A DNA stretch of 64,000 nt, taken from assembly GCA_947496605.1 (NCBI GenBank), contig CANMDF010000001.1, positions 310,001 through 374,000 of the forward strand. The letters run 5' to 3'. Every line of letters begins with the position of its first letter. Positions within the stretch are counted from its first letter, which is position 1. Position numbers and translations under genes: made by a program. Of the stretch, positions 55,568 through 64,000 are shown in pieces. Source of the stretch: an uncultured Paracoccaceae bacterium. GTDB lineage: Bacteria; Pseudomonadota; Alphaproteobacteria; Rhodobacterales; Rhodobacteraceae. The notes under the pieces were generated by a model, which made no database searches, was not told the DNA's origin, and saw nothing but the letters and a program-made list of their open reading frames with translations.

Positions 55568-57538
55568 ATGACGGATTTTCTGCTGCTTGCATTCATTTTT
55601 CTGATCGCAGGTGTGATCGCGGTACCGATTGCCACGCGGTTAGGGTTGGGCTCGGTCTTGGGCTACTTGATTGCAGGAATTGTGATCAGCCCTGTGCTGG
55701 CATTCTTGAATGTCGATGTCATCTCGATCCAGCATTTCGCCGAGTTTGGCGTTGTGATGATGCTGTTCCTGGTCGGTCTAGAGTTGGAACCCAAACGCCT
55801 ATGGGCCATGCGTGGTCGATTGCTGGGCCTAGGTGGTGGGCAGATTGGACTGACTGCCGCCGTTGTCATGGGGATAGGCTTGCTCTTTGGTTTGGGTTGG
55901 ACCGTTGCCTTGGCCGTTGGCCTGATCGCGGCTTTAAGTTCTACGGCTATCGTGCTGCAAACATTAAATGAAAAAGGGTTGATGAAAAGTGATGGCGGTC
56001 AGTCAAGCTTTTCTGTTCTGCTGGCGCAAGACATCGCTGTGATCCCTATGCTTGCGCTCATGCCGCTGCTGGCCATGCCAGAGTTGTTAGACATGGCGGG
56101 CGATCTAGCCCATGGCGCCGACGCAAGCCATGGCACCGATGCAAGCCATGGTAGCGATGCTGGGCATGGTAGCGACGATCACGGCGGCGGCGATCATGGG
56201 CCCGGTATGAGCCTTGTGGCAGGTCTGACCGGATGGCAAACCGCACTTGTGAACATTGTGGCCATTGCTGCCGTTGTCGGCGCAGGCAGTTTTCTGACCC
56301 GCCCCATTTTCCGTTTTATTGCAGGCGCAAACCTGCGTGAGCTGTTCACGGCCACAGCGCTGATGATGGTTATTGGAATAGCACTCTTGATGTCACTTGT
56401 TGGCTTGTCGCCTGCACTGGGGACGTTCCTTGCCGGTGTTGTCTTGGCCAATAGCGAATACCGCCATGAGTTGGAATCAGACATTGATCCGTTCAAAGGC
56501 CTGCTCTTGGGTCTGTTCTTTATGACGGTTGGTGCGGCGATCAATTTTACGCTGCTGTCCGAGAACCTCATGTTGATCCTTGGCCTGACGGTCGTGTTGA
56601 TCGCGATCAAAGCAGGCGTCTTGGCGTTTCTGGCAGTCGTGTTCAAACTACGCGGCGCGGATCGTTGGCTCTTGGCGCTTAGTCTTGCCCAAGCGGGTGA
56701 GTTTGGTTTTGTCCTGCTGTCCTTTTCGGTCACCAACGCGATCCTGCCGCAGATGTTGGCGGATCAACTGCTGCTGGTGGTTGCCATCTCGATGATGCTG
56801 ACACCGCTGTTGTTTATCTTCTATGACCGGGTGATTGTCCCGCGCCACGCGGCCGCTGAGGCGGGTGAAGCGGATGACATCGAAGAGCAAGGCGAGGTGA
56901 TCATCGCAGGTGGCGGGCGTGTTGGTGGACTTGTGCGCCGTATCTTGAGTGCGGCTGGCTATAATCTCACGGTCATCGACTATAATGCGCAACATCTTGA
57001 AAATATGCGGCAATTCGGGGCGCGAATCTACTACGGCGATGCGACGCGGCCTGATTTGCTACATGCAGCGGGTCTGCATAATGCAAAGGTATTTGTGGCA
57101 GCCATTGATGACAAAGAGAAACTGACTGAGTTGGTTCACTACGTCCACACGACCGCCCCGCATGTGCATATCATCGCACGCGCTGTGGACCGTCACCACG
57201 TTTATGAACTGTGGGCGGCTGGATGTCGTGACATTATCCGCGAGAACTACGACAGTTCGATGCGCATGGGGCGCTCGGCGCTTGAGGCATTGAACGTGCC
57301 AAAAGATCGCGCCCAGATGATGGTCGATGCGTTCAATCGTGCGGACCGGTCATCGATGATTGATCTTGCCAGCCTTTATGATCCAAATATCCCAGTCATG
57401 GAAAACGAACCTTATATTGCCCGTGTGCAGGAAATTCTGGGTCCGCGTGAGGCCGCGATGCATGCAGAGATGATGCATATTCTGGAAACGGGCGAGATGC
57501 CCGAAGAGGATGCCTTTGTTGATGGCCCCAGTGGTTAG
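55568..57538 (+). CDS. KefB-type monovalent cation:proton antiporter (CPA2) with RCK domain
   Basis: This 656-residue protein has about 12 membrane segments of a CPA2 exchanger (residues 1-430; for example VLGYLIAGIVISPVLAFLNV, LALSLAQAGEFGFVLLSFSV) and a cytoplasmic TrkA-N Rossmann domain from about residue 440 (GEVIIAGGGRVGGLVRRIL). It should exchange K+ or Na+ for H+ and be gated by a nucleotide or glutathione-type ligand. A loop at about residues 180-212 is packed with HG-rich repeats (HGADASHGTDASHGSDAGHG), unlike the family norm. Its stop overlaps the convergent cupin gene by 4 nt. Confidence 0.93.
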   Translation: MTDFLLLAFIFLIAGVIAVPIATRLGLGSVLGYLIAGIVISPVLAFLNVDVISIQHFAEFGVVMMLFLVGLELEPKRLWAMRGRLLGLGGGQIGLTAAVVMGIGLLFGLGWTVALAVGLIAALSSTAIVLQTLNEKGLMKSDGGQSSFSVLLAQDIAVIPMLALMPLLAMPELLDMAGDLAHGADASHGTDASHGSDAGHGSDDHGGGDHGPGMSLVAGLTGWQTALVNIVAIAAVVGAGSFLTRPIFRFIAGANLRELFTATALMMVIGIALLMSLVGLSPALGTFLAGVVLANSEYRHELESDIDPFKGLLLGLFFMTVGAAINFTLLSENLMLILGLTVVLIAIKAGVLAFLAVVFKLRGADRWLLALSLAQAGEFGFVLLSFSVTNAILPQMLADQLLLVVAISMMLTPLLFIFYDRVIVPRHAAAEAGEADDIEEQGEVIIAGGGRVGGLVRRILSAAGYNLTVIDYNAQHLENMRQFGARIYYGDATRPDLLHAAGLHNAKVFVAAIDDKEKLTELVHYVHTTAPHVHIIARAVDRHHVYELWAAGCRDIIRENYDSSMRMGRSALEALNVPKDRAQMMVDAFNRADRSSMIDLASLYDPNIPVMENEPYIARVQEILGPREAAMHAEMMHILETGEMPEEDAFVDGPSG

Positions 57539-57950
57539 CGCGGAATGTCGACGTCCGGACTTGCAAGTATGAAACCCTCGAACTGAAAGCCGGGCGAGAC
57601 TGTACAGCCAACAAGCGTCCAATCACCGGTTGTCGCGGCCTTTTGCCAATGCCCTTCGGACACGATGCTTTGGGGAATTTCACCGTTTGCAAGATCAGGG
57701 CCTAGCATGACGTCATAGGCTGGTCCGTCTAAAGAAGGGGCGAGTGACAGGATGAGTGGCGCACCTGCATAGTAGTGCCAGATTTCAACCGCATCGACCG
57801 CGTGCCAATGGCTTTCTTGTCCGGCTTTCAGCAGGAAATAGATGCAAGTGCCTGTCGCACGCCCCGCATTCTCGGCGATCCAGGTTTGACGGTAGTAGCC
57901 ACCCTCAGGATGGGGCGTCAGATCAAGTTGGGCGATAATGTCATCAGCGG

Positions 57951-57963
<13 letters not shown>
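57535..57963 (-). CDS. cupin-fold DUF985 protein
   Basis: This 142-residue protein matches DUF985 cupins: LTPHPEGGYYRQTW at the start, SHWHAVDAVEIWHYYAGAPL in the first cupin motif and VGCTVSPGFQFEGFIL near the end. Histidines and glutamate for metal binding are kept. The reaction is unknown. It overlaps the GNAT gene upstream by 13 nt in the eno-GNAT-cupin unit. Confidence 0.9.
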
Positions 57964-60741
<2,778 letters not shown>

Positions 60742-60749
<8 letters not shown>

Positions 60750-61170
60750 GCTCGTCGTCCTTGTCGGTCAGGGGAACGGCATAAAGCTCAAGCCGGTGGC
60801 CCATCAGGCGGTAACCCAGTTTTTCGGCAATACGTTCTTGCAGTGCTTCGATTTCAGGGTCGACAAATTCAATCACCTCGCCCGAGTTTACATTGATCAG
60901 GTGATCATGATGATCACGATCCGCCGCCTCATACCGGGCACGCCCGTCACCGAATTCGTGTTTCTCCAGAATGCCGGTTTCTTCAAAGAGCTTCACGGTC
61001 CGGTAAACTGTGGCCAAAGAAATCTTGGGGTCAACAGCAGCAGCGCGATTATACAATTCTTCCACATCAGGATGGTCGACCGCATCTTGCAAGACACCCG
61101 CAATCGTGCGCCGCTGGTCGGTCATCCGCAGCCCGTTCGCTTCGCAACGCTCTAGAATGGTCTTTGTCAT
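60742..61170 (-). CDS. Fur family metal regulator (Fur/Mur)
   Basis: This 142-residue regulator has the winged helix part (TDQRRTIAGVLQDAVDHPDVEELYNRA, positions 16-42, with TVYRTVKLFEETGIL as recognition helix) and the metal-binding HHDHLINVNSGEVIEF. It lacks the extra N-terminal haem motif of Irr. In Rhodobacterales such proteins often sense manganese (Mur) rather than iron. GAGG precedes the ATG at 61170; the open frame extends 13 codons more. Co-transcribed with the DMT transporter. Confidence 0.92.
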
Positions 61171-61228
61171 ACCGGCCTCGTTTCTTGTAAGTCCCTGATA
61201 GCGGGGCAAGCGGCTAGTTTCCAGTGGG

Positions 61229-62080
61229 TTAGAGCAGAAGTGTGCCTTGCATCACGCGCACGGCTTGGCCACTGATGGTCACTGGAACAGGATCTGCGTG
61301 TTCCGTCCTGGCATTGATATGGGATGGGCGTCCCATTGCTTCGCCTTGCAGAATATTCAGCGTCAGGTCTTGGCCCAACACCTCGGTTAGCAACGCGGCT
61401 AACGCAGCAGATGCGCTGCCAGTTGCGGGGTCTTCGGGGATGTTATCGAGCGGCGCAAACATGCGCGCGTCGATCTGCATGGCTTGGCGCACATAAGCGA
61501 AGATCGCAAAGTCCAACCCAGCGGGATGTTTTGCCGCGCCTTCACGAATGTGATCAACGGATGGGACGCAGGCGTTCAGGTGATCTTTGCTGGCCAGTTC
61601 CACCAACACAAAGGTCAGCCCTACGCCGGCTTGCACGGGCGCATGGGTTGCCGTGTTGATCGCGTCTAAGGGTAGGCCCAAAGCGGCGGCGACCAAAGTT
61701 GGATCAGGGATAGCAGTCCGTTCCAAGGGGGCCGCAATGGTGAACGCAGCAGAGCGACCTTCAAAAACGCAAGGAACAGGACCAACCCCAAGCTCAAGCG
61801 TCATGGGGCCATCATGCCCTTGATCGTGCAATGCGATTGCAGTGCCAATCGTGGGGTGCCCTGCAAAGGGGATTTCCATTGTCGGTGTAAAGATGCGGAC
61901 CTTTGCTGTGTGCGCTGGGTTTTGTGCTGGATAAACGAAAGTCACCTCGGAAAAGTTAAATTCGCTTGCGATCTTTTGCAGCTTTTCCTCTGGAAGCGTC
62001 GTTGCATCGGGGAAAACAGCCAATTGGTTTCCACCAAACGGCTGGTCTGTGAAAACATCGTAGACGACATAGCCTGTCAT
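61229..62080 (-). CDS. PhzF family isomerase/epimerase
   Basis: This 283-residue protein has the PhzF fold: VVYDVFTDQPFGGNQLAVFPD at the start in shortened form (YDVFTDQPFGGNQLAVF), the catalytic glutamate in EFNFSEVTFVYP, IPFAGHPTIGTA and, in the second half, DPATGSASAALAALL. The true substrate of most PhzF-like enzymes is unknown. The start at 62080 overlaps the antiporter stop (ATGA). The frame opens 38 codons upstream, but these lie inside the neighbouring gene. Confidence 0.9.
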   Translation of the reverse strand: MTGYVVYDVFTDQPFGGNQLAVFPDATTLPEEKLQKIASEFNFSEVTFVYPAQNPAHTAKVRIFTPTMEIPFAGHPTIGTAIALHDQGHDGPMTLELGVGPVPCVFEGRSAAFTIAAPLERTAIPDPTLVAAALGLPLDAINTATHAPVQAGVGLTFVLVELASKDHLNACVPSVDHIREGAAKHPAGLDFAIFAYVRQAMQIDARMFAPLDNIPEDPATGSASAALAALLTEVLGQDLTLNILQGEAMGRPSHINARTEHADPVPVTISGQAVRVMQGTLLL

Positions 62081-63324
62081 TCTGCACCTTCCGTTTTTGT
62101 CACCCGTTCTGCCAACTTTGCAACGGTTAAGCCCTGTACCACGATTGAGAAAATCACGACCATATAAGTCGCGGTCAGAATAATGGGTTTCCATTCACCT
62201 TCAGGCAACGACAAAGCAAGCGCCACCGAAATACCGCCCTTTAGTCCGCCCCACGTCATCACAGGCGTCACACCGGCTGAAAATTCACGGAAAGGGCGCA
62301 GAATCATGATGGGCACGGCAACGGCCGCGAGGCGTGCAACCAGTGCCAGCCCAATCGCGGCCACGCCAGCGGCCAGATAGTCAAAGTCGAATGCGATGGC
62401 GAAGACTTCAATCCCGATCAGCAGGAACAGGACCGCGTTGAGGATTTCATCAATCAAGTACCAGAACGCATCAACATATTTGCGGGTTTCCTCGGACATG
62501 CCGTACTTCGCACCTACATCGCCAATCAACAGCCCTGCACAAACGGCCATGATGGGCGCTGAAACATGCAAATAGACGGCCAGCTCGTAGCCACCAAAGG
62601 CAAGGCCCAGCGTGATCAGCACCTCGAGTGAATAGTCATCGATGCGGCGCATGACCCGGAACGTCAACCAGCCCAGCACAATGCCCAAGACAGCACCGCC
62701 AAGGGCCTCTTGGAAGAACAGCTGGACCGCGCCACCCAAACCTGATCCGTGGTCATCGCCATGTGGAAAGGCCAAGCCGACAAGGACGAGAAAAACCACA
62801 TAGCCGACGCCGTCATTGAACAGGCTTTCGCCTGCGATCTTGGTTTCCAAAGATTTCTTTAGATTTGCTTGCCGTAAAACGCCCAAGACCGCCACAGGGT
62901 CGGTCGGTGAAATCAGCGCACCAAAGACCAGCGCGATCATAAGCGGCATACCTGTGAGCCAAGAAAATCCGTAACCTACGATAGTTGTTGAAAGGCCGAT
63001 CCCGATGGTCGCCATTAATGCGACGACGACCCATTCTTTCTTGAGATCAGACAGTTTGACGTGCAAGGCGCCTGCAAAAAGCAGCAGACCCAACATGCCT
63101 TCCAGCAGCGCATCAGAGAATTCGATCTCTAGCACGGTGCTCCGCACAACATCGGCGACACCGAGGCTGGGGAGGATCAAATCAAGCAGCATCACCCCGA
63201 AGGATGCAAAAAGTGATACGATCAGAATGCCAATGGCAGATGGAAGCTTAAGGAACAAATAGTTGATTGCTCCGAATGCTCCTGCAAGAACGATCAGAAG
63301 CGACGTGATTTGAAGCAATGTCAT
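62077..63324 (-). CDS. NhaP-type cation:proton antiporter (CPA1)
   Basis: This 415-residue protein has about 12 membrane segments and CPA1 motifs: LGLLLFAGALHVKLSDLKKE, the ALISPTDPVAVLGVLRQ region with Asp, and ESLFNDGVGYVVFLVL. It should exchange Na+ or K+ for H+. The stop overlaps the phzF start by 4 nt, so both genes form one unit. Confidence 0.92.
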   Translation of the reverse strand: MTLLQITSLLIVLAGAFGAINYLFLKLPSAIGILIVSLFASFGVMLLDLILPSLGVADVVRSTVLEIEFSDALLEGMLGLLLFAGALHVKLSDLKKEWVVVALMATIGIGLSTTIVGYGFSWLTGMPLMIALVFGALISPTDPVAVLGVLRQANLKKSLETKIAGESLFNDGVGYVVFLVLVGLAFPHGDDHGSGLGGAVQLFFQEALGGAVLGIVLGWLTFRVMRRIDDYSLEVLITLGLAFGGYELAVYLHVSAPIMAVCAGLLIGDVGAKYGMSEETRKYVDAFWYLIDEILNAVLFLLIGIEVFAIAFDFDYLAAGVAAIGLALVARLAAVAVPIMILRPFREFSAGVTPVMTWGGLKGGISVALALSLPEGEWKPIILTATYMVVIFSIVVQGLTVAKLAERVTKTEGAE

Positions 63325-63383
63325 GGGTGGCCTTCGTGTTATGTCACGAAGGGCTTAGCATCATGTGTCTGTGCCGACCAGCG

Positions 63384-64000
63384 CTAGTGCCCCGGCAAGC
63401 GAACCCATGTCCCACCAAGCGGGCGCACAAACGCGCCAGTCCCGATCTTAAACCGCGCCAGACCGGCGGCGGTTTCGGTGTCGACAAAACCAAGATCAAG
63501 CCGGCAACAGCCCCGGTCAGCAAACAGGTCAGCTGCGGTGATAATCATACGGTGGTGTGCATTGATTGCGCGGCCAACCGCATCGGTCCATCCGATATGA
63601 TAGGTCGCAACCCGCCCGTGCCACAAGAAGAGCATCGCAGCGACGGGTGCGTCGTTGACATACCCGGTCAGAACCCGCACCGATCGCGGCTGGCTGGTGG
63701 CATAGGCACAAACGAGCGCGTGTGGCATGCCGCGAAATTGTTTGGCCCGCTGGTTTTTAAGATCCTGTTTCAGCAACCATGCATGCGCGTAAGGGTCAAA
63801 CCGTGCTTCTGTTAGCCTGAGCGCGGTATCTTGCGCTCTGCGCCATGCGTTGCGCCATTTAGGATGCATCGCGTTCTGGCGCGTTTCCGGCGTGCTGCGC
63901 AGGTCAAGTTCTGCCACATGTGCGTTCGTCATCACGCGTCGAAATCCAGCGTCTGAAACCGTCGCCTCTTGCGGTTGGTCCAGATTAAGCATGCGCAGCC
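63384..64000 (-). CDS. GNAT-like acyltransferase, 5' end cut by window
   Basis: An open frame runs to the window edge with no stop before it (a methionine lies at 63992, followed upstream by in-frame CTG CGC), so the start may be outside. The 200-odd residues visible include PKWRNAWRRAQDTALRL, a GNAT-type central part (VLTGYVNDAPVAAMLFLWHG, YHIGWTDAVGRAINAHHRMI) and a C-terminal RFKIGTGAFVRPLGGTW. This resembles FemAB/BioF2-like GNAT acyltransferases. The substrate is unknown. Confidence 0.75.
   Translation of the reverse strand, partial: LRMLNLDQPQEATVSDAGFRRVMTNAHVAELDLRSTPETRQNAMHPKWRNAWRRAQDTALRLTEARFDPYAHAWLLKQDLKNQRAKQFRGMPHALVCAYATSQPRSVRVLTGYVNDAPVAAMLFLWHGRVATYHIGWTDAVGRAINAHHRMIITAADLFADRGCCRLDLGFVDTETAAGLARFKIGTGAFVRPLGGTWVRLPGH

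Overview
The window looks like a chromosomal segment of an alphaproteobacterium of the family Rhodobacteraceae (Roseobacter group). The evidence is an alphaproteobacterial SOS box (GTTC-N7-GTTC) in front of lexA, a trp cluster of the type trpE / divergent polysaccharide deacetylase / trpG-trpD-trpC-moaC-moeA-lexA, an AdoCbl-dependent class II ribonucleotide reductase, an endolysin-holin pair of the kind that lyses cells for gene transfer agent (GTA) release, and a short intergenic repeat around CCTCCGGCGGAGG. I cannot name the genus. Base composition looks fairly even and almost all of the sequence is coding. There is no prophage, insertion sequence, CRISPR array or rRNA operon; one tRNA gene (Pro, TGG) is present.

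Layout. 1-2463: valine/branched-chain catabolism (acyl-CoA dehydrogenase cut by the window edge, mmsA). 2554-5553: a lipoprotein, a CBS protein, coaD, an alpha/beta hydrolase and a 52-residue protein. 5738-11618: central carbon genes, with two tandem gap paralogues and a transketolase, plus a PhyH-type dioxygenase and a DUF4329 lipoprotein. 11881-13619: zapA with a coiled-coil partner, then bolA / small membrane protein / monothiol glutaredoxin. 13720-17133: purL, a candidate small RNA and a LysR regulator. 17294-23547: fused indolepyruvate oxidoreductase, an acyltransferase, murI and argC. 23544-27854: cytochrome c maturation genes ccmE, ccmF and ccmH, with a three-gene endolysin/holin/XhlA-like lysis module between ccmE and ccmF. 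27914-31989: enoyl-CoA hydratase, GNAT, gltA, gltX. 32073-39688: comEC, lexA, moeA, moaC, trpC, ung, trpD, trpG. 39812-47509: polysaccharide deacetylase, trpE, PpiD-type foldase, aminotransferase, gpt, fabI. 47663-49382: pdxH, double cold-shock protein, DUF192 protein. 49427-50900: tRNA-Pro, glycosyltransferase and a small acidic-tailed membrane protein. 51710-57538: nrdJ and a KefB-type antiporter. 57535-64000: cupin, GNAT, eno, DMT transporter, Fur-family regulator, PhzF, NhaP-type antiporter and a partial acyltransferase.

How the parts work together. The lower glycolytic/gluconeogenic genes gap1, gap2 and eno all carry versions of one LacI-type palindrome (consensus TGTTAGCGCTAACA) just upstream. 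A related site precedes the 52-residue gene, and a weaker one lies between lysR and the indolepyruvate oxidoreductase. This points to a shared regulator, probably the CceR type. The tryptophan, molybdopterin and SOS genes form one long minus-strand cluster. The most notable elements outside ordinary metabolism are the GTA-type lysis module inside the ccm operon, a roughly 80-nt candidate sRNA with an anti-Shine-Dalgarno motif between lysR and purL, and four copies of the CCTCCGGCGGAGG repeat, three of them starting just after a stop codon.
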